Made by a program: the position numbers and the translations under genes
The notes under the pieces: generated by a model
The model's database searches: none
What the model saw: only the letters and a program-made list of their open reading frames with translations
What the model was told of the DNA's origin: nothing
NCBI RefSeq assembly: GCF_016464015.1
Contig: NZ_JACDXT010000001.1
Span: 94,621 to 158,620 of the forward strand
Length of the DNA stretch: 64,000 nt
Direction of reading: 5' to 3'
From: Psychrobacter sp. bablab_jr014
Lineage (GTDB): Bacteria > Pseudomonadota > Gammaproteobacteria > Pseudomonadales > Moraxellaceae
Shown: in pieces, positions 41,178-50,998 of the stretch
Position numbering within the stretch: position 1 is the stretch's first letter
How the letters are laid out: every line of letters begins with the position of its first letter

Positions 41178-41546
41178 TTATTTACCAAATACGTCCTGAT
41201 ATTGTGCTTCATCATAGCCACATAACAATACCGCTTGCCCTTGGTACTGGCCTTCACATATCGGGCGTTTAATCATGCTGGTGTTGTCCACCAATAAGTC
41301 AATGGCAGCATCTTCGCTTGCATCAGCTACCGCTTTTTGTTCGTTATCAAGTTTGCGCCACGTTGTCCCGCGCTTATTAAGCACTTTATCGATGCCTAAA
41401 TCCGCGACCCAGCGTTGCACTGAAGCTTTATCAATACCTTGCTTTTTATAGTCATGAAAGTCATAACTTACATCCAGCTCATCGAGCTTGGTAAATGCTT
41501 TTTTCATGGTGCTGCATGATTTGATGCCGTAGATGGTGATGGTCAT
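41178..41546 (-). CDS. ArsC/Spx-family reductase-like protein (YffB type)
   Basis: Thioredoxin-fold protein. The start MTITIYGIKSCSTMKKAF has a single catalytic-type Cys (Cys11) in C-x4-K form rather than a CxxC pair, and SMIKRPI corresponds to the conserved cis-proline/Arg region. 122 aa, more like the short YffB proteins than arsenate reductase ArsC. Role unclear; GSH-dependent reduction is proposed for the family. Confidence 0.85.
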   Translation of the reverse strand: MTITIYGIKSCSTMKKAFTKLDELDVSYDFHDYKKQGIDKASVQRWVADLGIDKVLNKRGTTWRKLDNEQKAVADASEDAAIDLLVDNTSMIKRPICEGQYQGQAVLLCGYDEAQYQDVFGK

Positions 41547-41583
41547 AAATGCTCCTTAAAATAAGGTTAAAATAATGGACACG

Positions 41584-42204
41584 TTATTTAAAAACTGCAA
41601 ACAAGTAAACTGCCAACAGCAGCACAATTAATATCAATAACAAATATTTGGTTTTTTTGGTTACCAATTTGATCCTGTCTAACTCTATTGGTTCATAACG
41701 TATTGCTGCATTGCCCTCAAAGGCAAGCTGTACCGTATTGACAATTTCCATTTCATTTAAGATATAGTTTTGATACCGCATTGGTCTGATGGGGTATTGA
41801 ATGACCTTACCTTGCTTGGGCTGAATAACCAGCATCCAAATCTCACTATGCTTGATAACGTGGTGATCAATATCTATATAAGAAATGTCTTGCCATAAGA
41901 GTTTTTTCTGCTGCGGACGTCGCAAGACTTGCAGCATATCTATACCCTCATCTGTAATACGAAGTACAGGTTCGCCTTTTATCAAAGCTATTAATATAGA
42001 AAGGACAGCCATGACAATCATAACCATCATAAGCCATGTGAATACTATCACAAACCACTCATTATCTTCTTGCGCCCAGGGCAGACCGTAAAAATACAAT
42101 GGAAACAGTGACAAACCTAGGGCAATAACAAGTACTATGGTTTTTTTTGATAAATAAAGTTCGACAGGGTACTTAAGCACCTGTCCCGCCTCTAATTTTT
42201 GCAT
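41584..42204 (-). CDS. Membrane protein, STM3941-like
   Basis: Two hydrophobic segments (about residues 20-40 and 50-75) near the N-terminus after a YPVELYLSKK motif, a soluble PH-like middle part (EGIDMLQVLRRPQQKKLLWQDISYIDI), and a final TM helix in the last 20 residues. This organisation recalls the uncharacterised STM3941 family, by recollection. ATG 42204 (MQKLEAG) has AAGGCG upstream; the frame is open to 42234. No function is known to me. Confidence 0.6.
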   Translation of the reverse strand: MQKLEAGQVLKYPVELYLSKKTIVLVIALGLSLFPLYFYGLPWAQEDNEWFVIVFTWLMMVMIVMAVLSILIALIKGEPVLRITDEGIDMLQVLRRPQQKKLLWQDISYIDIDHHVIKHSEIWMLVIQPKQGKVIQYPIRPMRYQNYILNEMEIVNTVQLAFEGNAAIRYEPIELDRIKLVTKKTKYLLLILIVLLLAVYLFAVFK

Positions 42205-42423
42205 ATTTCGCCTTATAACCATTTTATAATGCAATTGAGAAAACTGATGGTTAATAACATTTGTTTGTCAAAGTCAATATTTTATCTTACTACGGCTGTA
42301 CTGACCACGTTCTACTCAGCTATTATTACTGCGCTCCCATCGCAATTTTTCTAAATTTACGCTATCCTACTTCATCTAAATAAACTCCTATTACCCTTCA
42401 AAATCTTAAATTTCGAGCCAACT

Positions 42424-45090
42424 ATGAGCAATGCCGTGACAGTAGATCAAACCGACAACAGTTATTACGACCCACAAGCAATAGAAGCGGCGCAGCAAGC
42501 CAAATGGGAAGACGACAAGCGTTTTGAAGTAGACAACGCGCAAACGGACAAACCAACCCGCTATATGCTGTCGATGTTCCCGTACCCTAGCGGTAAGCTG
42601 CACATGGGGCACGTGCGTAACTACACCATCTCAGATGTATTAAGCCGCTACTATCGCCTAAAAGGGTTTGAAGTCATGCAGCCTATGGGCTGGGATGCGT
42701 TTGGCTTGCCTGCCGAAAACGCCGCCATCGCTAACCAAACGCCGCCTGCCGCATGGACGTTTGCCAATATTGACAACATGCGCGCGCAGCTAAAATTGCT
42801 CGGCCTGTCTATCGACTGGTCGCGCGAGTTTGCCACCTGTAGCCCTGAATATTATCAGTGGGAGCAGTGGCTCTTCTTACAGCTGTATAAAAAGGGCTTA
42901 GTATATAAAAAGCTCTCAACCGTCAACTGGGACCCTGTTGACAATACCGTACTTGCGAACGAACAGGTCGTCGATGGTAAAGGCTGGCGTAGTGGCGCGC
43001 CTGTCGAAAAGCGCGACATCCCGATGTATTACTTTAACATCACCGATTACGCGGACGAGTTGCTGGACGATTTAGACCAGCTAGAAGGTCACTGGCCACC
43101 TGAAGTCATCACCATGCAGCGCAATTGGATTGGGCGCAGCGCAGGTATGGAAGTGCATTTCCCGTATGAGATGGAGGGCGAAAGCAACACCCTAGACGTG
43201 TTTACCACTCGTCCTGATACCTTGATGGGCGTGACGTATGTCGCGGTCGCCGCTGAGCACCCACTTGCCCAATACGCCGCCGAGCGCGATGACGTGATTG
43301 CCCAATTCTGTGCGCTGTGCAAAAAAGGCTCAGTTGCCGAAGCTGATCTTGCCAAAGCCGAAAAAATCGGTATGGACACAGGCTTGACGGTCACACATCC
43401 ATTGACGGGCGAAACCGTACCTGTGTGGGTTGCCAACTATGTGCTGATGAGCTACGGCTCAGGCGCGGTCATGGCAGTGCCTGCGCACGATGAGCGCGAC
43501 TACGAGTTTGCGACCAAATACAACTTGCCCATCAAACAAGTCATCGAGATTCCTGATGGCTACTTTGACGATGCAGACGAAGACGCGTCAAAAGCCTACA
43601 CCGAGCGCAATACTTTGGTTAACTCTGGCGACTTTGACGGCATGGACTTTGATCAAGCCTTTGATGCGATGCTGGGTAAACTTGAGCCACAAAATCTTGC
43701 CAGCAAAAAAATCCAGTTCCGTCTACGTGATTGGGGCGTATCGCGTCAGCGTTATTGGGGCTGCCCTATTCCGATGGTCAACTGTGAGCATTGCGGCACC
43801 GTGCCTGTCGATGAAAAAGACTTGCCTGTCGTCTTACCGACCGACGTCGTGCCTGATGGACGCGGTAACCCCCTAAAAAATCGCGCTGACTTTGTCGATA
43901 CCACCTGTCCAAAATGTGGCAACGCTGCTGAGCGCGAGACCGATACCTTTGATACCTTTGTCGAGTCAAGCTGGTACTATGCGCGCTTTGCCAGCCCGAA
44001 CGATACCGAGCACATGGTCAACAAGTCTGCCGCCAACAAATGGCTGCCTGTCGACCAATACGTCGGCGGCGTCGAGCACGCGGTCATGCACTTGCTCTAT
44101 GCGCGCTTCTTCCACAAATTAATGCGCGATGAAAACTTGGTATCAGGCGATGAGCCCTTTGCCAATCTATTGACCCAAGGCATGGTCTTGGCGGGCACGT
44201 TCTACCGCCGTAATGACGATGGCAGCACCACCTATTACTTTGCCAATGACGTGGACATCGAATATAGCGAACGCGGGCAACCGATTAACGCCACGCTAAA
44301 GGCCGACGGTCAGCCTGTGACCATCGGCAAAATCGAAAAAATGTCAAAGTCAAAGAACAATGGCGTCGATCCACAAACCACCATTGACCAATATGGCGCG
44401 GACACCGTGCGTCTGTACACCCTATTTACTGCCCCTGCTGACCAAACGCTAGAATGGTCAGATGACGCGCTAAAAGGGCCATACAACTTTGTGAAAAAAG
44501 TCTGGCGTATCGCAACCGACCATTTGGCAGCGCTGGATAATGCAGGCGCGGCTGTGAGCAGTCTGAACGCAGCGACCCCTAGTGTGGACGGTCTGAGCAA
44601 AGCGGCTAAAGACTTGCGCCGCAAAACGCACGAAACCATTGCGAAGATTGACAATGATTTAGGCGAGCGCTTGGCACTGAACACGCCTGTATCGAGCCTC
44701 ATGGAATTGGCAAACGAGCTTAGCGGCTTTAAGCAGCAAAGCCCGCAGGATCTACACGTCCAGCACGAAGCCCTTATCGCACTGTTGACCATGTTGACCG
44801 CTTATGCGCCGCACGTGGGCGAGCATTTGCTTGAGCGCTTGGGACTCGATACCAAAGCCCTAAGCTACCCTACCCTTGACGATAGCGCCTTGGTACAAGA
44901 CACTATCACCATGGTCGTACAGGTCAATGGCAAAATGCGTGGCAAAATGGAAGTCGCGCCTGATAGTGACAGCGAGAGCATCAAGGTTCAGGCACGCAGT
45001 TTGGAGAGTGTGGCAAAATTCATCACAGGCGATATCAAAAAAGAAATCGTTGTGCCCAATAAGCTGGTGAATATCGTGGTCGCAGGCTAG
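42424..45090 (+). CDS. leuS: Leucyl-tRNA synthetase
   Basis: Class I synthetase charging tRNA-Leu, with an editing domain. HIGH motif as PSGKLHMGHVRNYT (~residue 58), the editing-domain TTRPDTLMGVTYVAVAAEHP (~260), and KMSKS in KIEKMSKSKNNGVDP (~640). A zinc-binding-like pair CEHCGT / CPKCGN is also present near 455-500. 888 aa, slightly longer than E. coli LeuS (860). leuS-lptE-holA is the standard gammaproteobacterial order. Confidence 0.97.
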   Translation: MSNAVTVDQTDNSYYDPQAIEAAQQAKWEDDKRFEVDNAQTDKPTRYMLSMFPYPSGKLHMGHVRNYTISDVLSRYYRLKGFEVMQPMGWDAFGLPAENAAIANQTPPAAWTFANIDNMRAQLKLLGLSIDWSREFATCSPEYYQWEQWLFLQLYKKGLVYKKLSTVNWDPVDNTVLANEQVVDGKGWRSGAPVEKRDIPMYYFNITDYADELLDDLDQLEGHWPPEVITMQRNWIGRSAGMEVHFPYEMEGESNTLDVFTTRPDTLMGVTYVAVAAEHPLAQYAAERDDVIAQFCALCKKGSVAEADLAKAEKIGMDTGLTVTHPLTGETVPVWVANYVLMSYGSGAVMAVPAHDERDYEFATKYNLPIKQVIEIPDGYFDDADEDASKAYTERNTLVNSGDFDGMDFDQAFDAMLGKLEPQNLASKKIQFRLRDWGVSRQRYWGCPIPMVNCEHCGTVPVDEKDLPVVLPTDVVPDGRGNPLKNRADFVDTTCPKCGNAAERETDTFDTFVESSWYYARFASPNDTEHMVNKSAANKWLPVDQYVGGVEHAVMHLLYARFFHKLMRDENLVSGDEPFANLLTQGMVLAGTFYRRNDDGSTTYYFANDVDIEYSERGQPINATLKADGQPVTIGKIEKMSKSKNNGVDPQTTIDQYGADTVRLYTLFTAPADQTLEWSDDALKGPYNFVKKVWRIATDHLAALDNAGAAVSSLNAATPSVDGLSKAAKDLRRKTHETIAKIDNDLGERLALNTPVSSLMELANELSGFKQQSPQDLHVQHEALIALLTMLTAYAPHVGEHLLERLGLDTKALSYPTLDDSALVQDTITMVVQVNGKMRGKMEVAPDSDSESIKVQARSLESVAKFITGDIKKEIVVPNKLVNIVVAG

Positions 45091-45123
45091 GGCTTGCGCG
45101 AAAACAATAAAAGGAAGGCGAGT

Positions 45124-45801
45124 ATGTCACAACACACCCACACGCAGCCGCGCTCAGTGCTGCGTCTGCTCGGCGCGATGCTCTATAGTGCCCTGCCCTT
45201 AACCGCCGTTGTGGTTGGTGCGGGCAGCTTGAGCGCTTGCGGCTTTCATTTACAAGGCTATCAAACGCCGATGTACTTTGAAGCCGCTAAGACGGCGATT
45301 GTCATTGATGACGACCGCACTTCCTTCCCGCTAAAGCGCCCACTCACTCGTCGCCTTGAATCTTTAGGGGTAGACGTGGTCGATAGCTTAGCGCTTATTG
45401 AAAGCGGGGTCTCCACTAATGACACCACGCGCCTACTGAGCAATCAGGACATCGCTACCATTACGGTAAAAAATGTACGTTTTAAGCGTTACGAGCTGGT
45501 TGGTGTATTGACTGAGATTCGCTTGGTCCTCTCGGCGGATGTAACCTATAACACCATCCAAAACGGCGAGCCTGTAACCTTAACCAACCCCATTCAAGTC
45601 ACGCGCAGCTATCAGTATAATGAGGCTTCAGTCAGTACTGAAGACCAACAAGGCGAACAGATTCGCGACTGGCTCTATGACAGCTTAGCACAGCGTATTA
45701 CTGATCAGTATGTCGCTATCGGTCTGCCCTCGGTACAGCAGCCACAGCCTGCCATCTCCTCGACGACGACTGCCCCTGTGGTGGTTGCGCCCAAGCCATA
45801 A
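45124..45801 (+). CDS. lptE: LPS-assembly lipoprotein LptE
   Basis: Outer-membrane lipoprotein that plugs the LptD barrel and helps insert LPS. ATG 45124 is preceded by AGGAAGGCGAG. The signal peptide is long; the lipobox LSAC puts the lipidated Cys at residue 39, followed by the family's GFHLQG. The rest is variable, as usual for LptE, with a Pro/Thr/Val-rich end. 225 aa, between leuS and holA. Confidence 0.93.
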   Translation: MSQHTHTQPRSVLRLLGAMLYSALPLTAVVVGAGSLSACGFHLQGYQTPMYFEAAKTAIVIDDDRTSFPLKRPLTRRLESLGVDVVDSLALIESGVSTNDTTRLLSNQDIATITVKNVRFKRYELVGVLTEIRLVLSADVTYNTIQNGEPVTLTNPIQVTRSYQYNEASVSTEDQQGEQIRDWLYDSLAQRITDQYVAIGLPSVQQPQPAISSTTTAPVVVAPKP

Positions 45802-45819
45802 GTGTAGCCCTGTCTTTTT

Positions 45820-46893
45820 ATGGCACAGACCTTTATTAATAGTTATCCAAAGCTCCTACAATCTGGTGTGCAGGTTGCAGGGCTGTGGCTGGCGCATGGC
45901 GATGAGCCGTTATTGCAACAGTGGCTTATCGCCGCACTACGCCAGCATTGGCAGCAGCAAAACTACAGTATTACGCGTATTGAGCTGACCTCCCCCAAAA
46001 GCTGGCAGGATGTGCTCGCTGAGCTTGGTAGCTTATCTTTGTTTGACGATGCCAGCGCTCTGATTGTCACAGGCAATCATAAGCCTGATAAGACAACGAC
46101 GGCCGAGCTGGTACGTTTTGCGCAAGCGGCCGCTAGCGGTGAGCAAAGTCACAGCTTACTGTGGCTACTGCCCAAGCTAGACCGCCGCGCCCAAAGCGCC
46201 GCTTGGTTTGCGCCCTTTACTCAATATGGTCAAGTGATTGATTGCCAAGTCTATGACGAGCGAGCGCGCCAGCAGATTTTGCAGCTACAAGCCGAGCGCT
46301 TTGGACTGCGCTTATCGCAAGACGCGTGGCAACTGCTAATGTCACATACTGAGCAAAATTTGCTGAGTGCCTATCAAACCCTTTGGCGGCTGTCTTATTT
46401 GTTTGCCCCTAAACTGGCAGAAAGACAAGCCGCAGGTGAGGCACACGCACATGACACGCATTCGACAGTTGTACCTTTAGATATTGATGATTTGCAAGCT
46501 GCCTTGGTCAGTGACGCGCAGTTTAGTGTTTTTGATTTGTCCGATGCCATGCTCGCAGGCGATGCCAAACAAGTGGTCAAAATATTTTTGCAATTAAAAT
46601 CCATTGATGAGCCGCCGACGCTGATACTGTGGGCGATTAGCAAAGACATGCGTCATATTATGGCGCTACAGGACGGCAAAGACCCACAAGCGCTGGGTAT
46701 TTGGCGCAGTAAGCAAGGGCTGTATATGAATGCTATGCGCCGCCACTCGCCAGCCAGTACCGCCGAATGGTCGACATTGATTTATTGTTGTGACGCCGCT
46801 ATCAAAGGCGTCTTGCGTCAACCTGCGTGGGAGCTATTGTTACAAGCAGCTTTGGCGCTGACAGGTGTGTCCTTGTTCCCTACCCCTAATTAA
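45820..46893 (+). CDS. holA: DNA polymerase III subunit delta
   Basis: Clamp-loader subunit that opens the beta clamp. The N-terminal domain shows GLWLAHGDEPLLQQWLIAALR (family: GDEPLL), then LSLFDDASALIVTG and the C-terminal VFDLSDAMLAGDAKQVVKIF and PPTLILWAISKDMR stretches. 357 aa, normal length. It begins 18 bp after lptE, so the genes are likely co-transcribed. Confidence 0.94.
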   Translation: MAQTFINSYPKLLQSGVQVAGLWLAHGDEPLLQQWLIAALRQHWQQQNYSITRIELTSPKSWQDVLAELGSLSLFDDASALIVTGNHKPDKTTTAELVRFAQAAASGEQSHSLLWLLPKLDRRAQSAAWFAPFTQYGQVIDCQVYDERARQQILQLQAERFGLRLSQDAWQLLMSHTEQNLLSAYQTLWRLSYLFAPKLAERQAAGEAHAHDTHSTVVPLDIDDLQAALVSDAQFSVFDLSDAMLAGDAKQVVKIFLQLKSIDEPPTLILWAISKDMRHIMALQDGKDPQALGIWRSKQGLYMNAMRRHSPASTAEWSTLIYCCDAAIKGVLRQPAWELLLQAALALTGVSLFPTPN

Positions 46894-47041
46894 GCACATC
46901 GCTGCATTGTATTTTTCGCGTTGGCGTTATTGTCACGCCTTTCTCTCAGCGCTTAACGTTTCGCAAACTAATTCTCATTCCCTTTTGACAAGCAACCCTT
47001 TACTATAACTGCATTTGATTCAAGGTTACGGGGCAAGTGTG

Positions 47042-48355
47042 ATGCAAAAGGTAAGTAAAAAAACGGCAATAAAATGGGGGGTTGCCGCAATCGTTGTGCT
47101 GTTACTTGGGATTTTTGCGTATCAACAGTTAAAACCAAAAGCCGCTGAACCCAATTATCTGACCGCTAAAGCCGAAATCGGCGATATTGAAAACAATGTC
47201 ATGTCATCAGGTAAGGTCAAAGCGCTAAATACGGTTGAGGTTGGCGCGCAGGTTTCTGGTGAAGTCAAAAAGCTGTATGTCGATATTGGCGACCAAGTCC
47301 AGCAAGGTGATTTGATTGCTCAGATTGACCAAGTCACGCAACGAAATGCCTTAGACAATCAACAAGCCACACTAGAGCAAAGCGCAGCAGCACTACAAAG
47401 CGCTCAGGCAGATGTATTAAGTAAACGTGCCAACTTAAAAAGCGCTTATGCCGATTTGGCAAGCAAACAATCTGAACTTAAACAGGCACAATCTGACTTT
47501 GCCCGCTTAAAGTCTTTAGTAGAAATTGACGCCATCAGTCAGCAAGAATACGACACTCAAGCCACAGCGGTTCAAACGGCTAAAGCGGCAGTGGACAATG
47601 CACGCGCGGCGATTGACACTGCCAAGGCCGCTATCGTGACTGCCAATGCCGATATCAGTAGCCAACAAGCCGAGCTTAGAAAATCACAAACCAACGTCAA
47701 TACCGCCGAGCAAGATTTGGGCTATACCACCATCCGCGCGCCAATTTCGGGTACGGTCGTATCCATCACTACCGAGCAAGGCAGCACCGTTAATGCCAAT
47801 CAAACCGCACCGACCATCGTTACCTTAGCCGACTTATCCACCGTGCGTATTAACGCGCAAATCTCCGAAGCAGATGTGATTAATGTACAAGCAGGCATGC
47901 CAGTGTACTTTAACATCATTGGTAATCCTGAGCAGAAATTTGATGCCACGCTCAAAGCTATTGAACCTGCTCCTGAAGAGATTAGCGATACCAGCTCAAC
48001 TGACACCGCTATCTACTACATCGGTTATTTAGAAGTGCCCAACCCTGAGCGCCGCTTTCGTATTGATATGACTGCGCAGGTGTACGTGGTCATTGACCAA
48101 GCCAAAGATGCCCTATTGATACCCTCTACCGCCCTTAAAAACAGCAAGACCGATACTAGCGGTAAGACCACGGCGACCGTACGCGTACTACAAGCAGACG
48201 GCACGGTTAAAGAACAGCCTGTTACGGTTGGGATTAATAACCGCGTCAATGCGCAAATTCTTAGCGGCTTAAAAGCAGGTGACGATATCATCTTAAGCGA
48301 AGACAATAGTAGCAGTAAAGGCAACCAATCTGGCGGTGGTCGCCCACCATTTTAA
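47042..48355 (+). CDS. macA: MacA-type periplasmic adaptor
   Basis: Membrane-fusion partner of the MacB ABC exporter. One N-terminal TM helix (about residues 10-28) anchors it. Lipoyl halves VEVGAQVSGEVKKLYVDIGDQVQQGDLIAQID and LGYTTIRAPISGTVVSI flank a long coiled-coil hairpin (~90-190); a Gly-rich end GNQSGGGRPPF follows. ATG 47042 is taken; alternatives lie just upstream. 437 aa. It is 52 bp before macB; macA-macB are probably one operon. Confidence 0.92.
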   Translation: MQKVSKKTAIKWGVAAIVVLLLGIFAYQQLKPKAAEPNYLTAKAEIGDIENNVMSSGKVKALNTVEVGAQVSGEVKKLYVDIGDQVQQGDLIAQIDQVTQRNALDNQQATLEQSAAALQSAQADVLSKRANLKSAYADLASKQSELKQAQSDFARLKSLVEIDAISQQEYDTQATAVQTAKAAVDNARAAIDTAKAAIVTANADISSQQAELRKSQTNVNTAEQDLGYTTIRAPISGTVVSITTEQGSTVNANQTAPTIVTLADLSTVRINAQISEADVINVQAGMPVYFNIIGNPEQKFDATLKAIEPAPEEISDTSSTDTAIYYIGYLEVPNPERRFRIDMTAQVYVVIDQAKDALLIPSTALKNSKTDTSGKTTATVRVLQADGTVKEQPVTVGINNRVNAQILSGLKAGDDIILSEDNSSSKGNQSGGGRPPF

Positions 48356-48407
48356 CGGCAACACAGGTCAACAATGAAGACGTACTAAAAAGAGATGATA
48401 AAGGTAG

Positions 48408-50414
48408 ATGCTGGTTATGAATACCCAAAAAATGCACGCTGAAACGGCTGATGCGCCACCATTAATGCAGCTGACAGGCGTCATTAGGGAGTTTCGCGCA
48501 GGCGAACAGATAATGCGGGTACTGCATGATATTGACTTGACCATCTATCAAGGTGAGATGGTCGCCATTATCGGGCAATCAGGCTCAGGCAAGTCAACCT
48601 TGATGAATATCCTGGGCTGCTTGGACAAAGCCAGCGCAGGCGACTATAAGATTTATGGCAAGTCAGTCAACCAGCTTGAGGCCGATGAGCTGGCGACCCT
48701 ACGCCGTGAACATTTTGGCTTTATTTTTCAGCGCTATCATTTGCTTGGCGACATTAACGCACGTGACAATGTTGCCGTGCCTGCCGTCTATGCAGGTATG
48801 GACAAAGAAGCACGTAGCGAACGCGCCGCACACCTGCTCGGTGATTTGGGTCTGGCAGACAAGGTTGGCAACCGTCCCAGTCAGCTATCAGGCGGTCAGC
48901 AGCAGCGTGTCTCTATTGCACGCGCCTTGATGAATGGGGGCGAGATTATCCTTGCCGATGAGCCGACAGGCGCGCTCGATAGTCAATCGGGCAAAGACGT
49001 GATGCAAATCTTGCAGTCGTTAAACGAGCAAGGGCACACCATCATTATGGTGACGCACGACCCCAACATCGCCGCGCAAGCTGAGCGTGTCATTGAAATC
49101 AAAGACGGCTATATTATTGATGACTATCACAATGACCATTATGAGCATAGCACACAGCAGCCTGAGGCCATCTTAGAACAGCACAAAAAAAGCCGCATCG
49201 GTAGCTTTATTGACCGCCTGCTTGAGGCCTTTAAAATGTCGCTGCTGGCCATGCGCGCGCACAAAATGCGCACGTTGCTGACCATGCTGGGCATTATTAT
49301 TGGTATTGCTTCAGTCGTCTCAGTCGTGGGCTTGGGTAAAGGCTCACAGCAGCAAATTTTGACCAACATCAGCTCGCTTGGCACCAATACCATCACTGTC
49401 ACCGATGGCTATCCATGGGGGGATCCAAGGCGCAGTTACAACGATGACAACTTAACCCCTGATGACGCCAATGCCGTTGCTGCGCAGCCTTATGTGGTCA
49501 GCGTCAGTCCTCAGTTAGATGGCAGCGCTACCGTTCGCTATCGCAGTATCCAAGAATCAGCAACCGTCAGTGGTGTGGGCAAAGACTATCTGGATGTCAC
49601 AGGCGAGACGCTGGCACAAGGACAAGCCTTTGATGAACAAAGTATTTTGCGGCGTACACAAGACGTCATCTTAGATGACAATGCCAAAAATACTTTTTTC
49701 GCGGATAATGACAACCCTATTGGTGAGGTTCTACTAATTGGCGCAGTACCAGGGCGCGTGATAGGTGTCCTTGAACCCAAAGACAGTGGCTTTGGCCCAA
49801 GCTCTGATACTCCGACCATCTACATGCCCTACACGACTGTCATGTCGCGTATTGAAGGCAGTGCCTATATTGAGAATTTCGTGGCCTTGGTGGATGAAAG
49901 CATCTCATCGTCAGCGGCAGAGTCAGCCATCTCGCAGCTGATTGAAGAGCGGCACGGCGCAGACGATTTTCGTACCCGCAATTCTGACTCTATTCGCCAG
50001 ACTATTGAGTCCACGACCTCGACCATGACGCTATTGATTTCATCAATTGCTATCATTTCATTGATTGTTGGTGGTATCGGCGTCATGAACATCATGCTGG
50101 TATCTGTCACCGAGCGCACCAATGAGATTGGGGTGCGTATGGCTGTCGGCGCGCGTCAAAGCGACATTATGCAGCAGTTTTTGATTGAGGCCATTTTGGT
50201 ATGCGTATTGGGGGGCTTGCTGGGTATCGGACTGGCCTTTGCCATTGGTGAGGTGATTAATCGTGTGGGCGGTGACAGCTTTCAGGTTATCTATTCATCC
50301 GCCTCTATTATTGCTGCCTTTATTTGCTCGACCCTGATTGGTGTGGTTTTTGGATTTTTACCTGCGCGCAACGCCGCCAAGCTCGACCCTGTCGATGCCT
50401 TGTCGCGCGATTAA
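48408..50414 (+). CDS. macB: MacB-type ABC transporter (ATPase-permease fusion)
   Basis: ATP-driven exporter working with MacA and a TolC-like channel; the E. coli homologue exports macrolides and other compounds. N-terminal ABC domain: Walker A GQSGSGKST, signature LSGGQQQRVSIARAL, Walker B ILADEPTGALDSQSG, H-loop VTHDP. Then a TM helix (TLLTMLGIIIGIASVVSVVG), a large periplasmic domain (~330-530) and three C-terminal helices. 668 aa. AAAGG before ATG 48408. No outer-membrane channel gene follows; the one at 30423 or a distant TolC could serve. Confidence 0.95.
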   Translation: MLVMNTQKMHAETADAPPLMQLTGVIREFRAGEQIMRVLHDIDLTIYQGEMVAIIGQSGSGKSTLMNILGCLDKASAGDYKIYGKSVNQLEADELATLRREHFGFIFQRYHLLGDINARDNVAVPAVYAGMDKEARSERAAHLLGDLGLADKVGNRPSQLSGGQQQRVSIARALMNGGEIILADEPTGALDSQSGKDVMQILQSLNEQGHTIIMVTHDPNIAAQAERVIEIKDGYIIDDYHNDHYEHSTQQPEAILEQHKKSRIGSFIDRLLEAFKMSLLAMRAHKMRTLLTMLGIIIGIASVVSVVGLGKGSQQQILTNISSLGTNTITVTDGYPWGDPRRSYNDDNLTPDDANAVAAQPYVVSVSPQLDGSATVRYRSIQESATVSGVGKDYLDVTGETLAQGQAFDEQSILRRTQDVILDDNAKNTFFADNDNPIGEVLLIGAVPGRVIGVLEPKDSGFGPSSDTPTIYMPYTTVMSRIEGSAYIENFVALVDESISSSAAESAISQLIEERHGADDFRTRNSDSIRQTIESTTSTMTLLISSIAIISLIVGGIGVMNIMLVSVTERTNEIGVRMAVGARQSDIMQQFLIEAILVCVLGGLLGIGLAFAIGEVINRVGGDSFQVIYSSASIIAAFICSTLIGVVFGFLPARNAAKLDPVDALSRD

Positions 50415-50506
50415 AGCAATATTGGACGTAAATATGTTCAAAATCACGGTAAACTAAGAAAAAAAGCAGTTTTTTGCAAGAAAAGGCATTTTTCTTAAAT
50501 TAAGGG

Positions 50507-50534
50507 TTGCATTACTCAAAATTATCTATATACT
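50507..50534 (+). promoter_or_regulatory. Promoter of the tRNA-Lys pair
   Basis: TTGCAT (50507-50512) and TATACT (50529-50534) with a 16-bp spacer, about 45 bp before the first tRNA. Confidence 0.65.
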
Positions 50535-50585
50535 ATGCTCTCACGTTTAGGGATACAGAACTTCTTAAACGAGAGAGAAAAGTTA

Positions 50586-50661
50586 GGGCCGATAGCTCAG
50601 TTGGTAGAGCAGTTGACTTTTAATCAATTGGTCCCGCGTTCGAGTCGCGGTCGGCCCACCA
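50586..50661 (+). tRNA. tRNA-Lys (anticodon TTT)
   Basis: 76 nt including an encoded CCA. Acceptor GGGCCGA/TCGGCCC, D-arm AGCTCAGTTGGTAGAGC, anticodon loop CTTTTAA and T-arm GTTCGAGTC all fold as a standard cloverleaf. Confidence 0.98.
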
Positions 50662-50683
50662 CTTTTTCTTTCACACCCTTTTA

Positions 50684-50759
50684 GGGCCGATAGCTCAGTT
50701 GGTAGAGCAGTTGACTTTTAATCAATTGGTCCCGCGTTCGAGTCGCGGTCGGCCCACCA
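50684..50759 (+). tRNA. tRNA-Lys (anticodon TTT), second identical copy
   Basis: Base-for-base identical to the copy at 50586-50661, 22 bp downstream in the same transcript, followed by a terminator. Confidence 0.98.
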
Positions 50760-50767
50760 TATTTAAG

Positions 50768-50802
50768 AAAGCCCAGTCATATTAATGATTGGGCTTTTTT
50801 TT
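50768..50802 (+). terminator. Rho-independent terminator of the tRNA-Lys transcript
   Basis: GCCCAGTCAT and ATGATTGGGC arms (one G-U) with eight Ts following. Confidence 0.9.
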
Positions 50803-50998
50803 CGTCTATTCTTTTTTCTGATTCTTGCGCTATCTACCTCTGTCATATAATCAAGTGAATTCAAACATGGTATGGCGAGATTAAAGACTACTTTTTGCAG
50901 CGTCAAAAGACGACGGCACAGCAAGCAAGAAACATAGTCTTTCATCGAGCGTGTGTTTCATGCGATTTCCATTGTATTGAGATTCTGCTATAGAGCAT

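Noticed and set aside
41178..41546. Arsenate reductase ArsC as the specific name
   Set aside because: The protein has only the single N-terminal catalytic-type Cys, is short, and there are no arsR/arsB neighbours; a YffB/Spx-like label is safer.
42445..45090. Possible selenocysteine or frameshift events in leuS
   Set aside because: The frame is continuous with HIGH and KMSKS motifs in place; nothing is broken.
50763..50945. 60-codon minus-strand frame after the tRNA-Lys genes
   Set aside because: Its end runs through the tRNA terminator hairpin; the Lys/Arg-rich end is just the translated terminator region.
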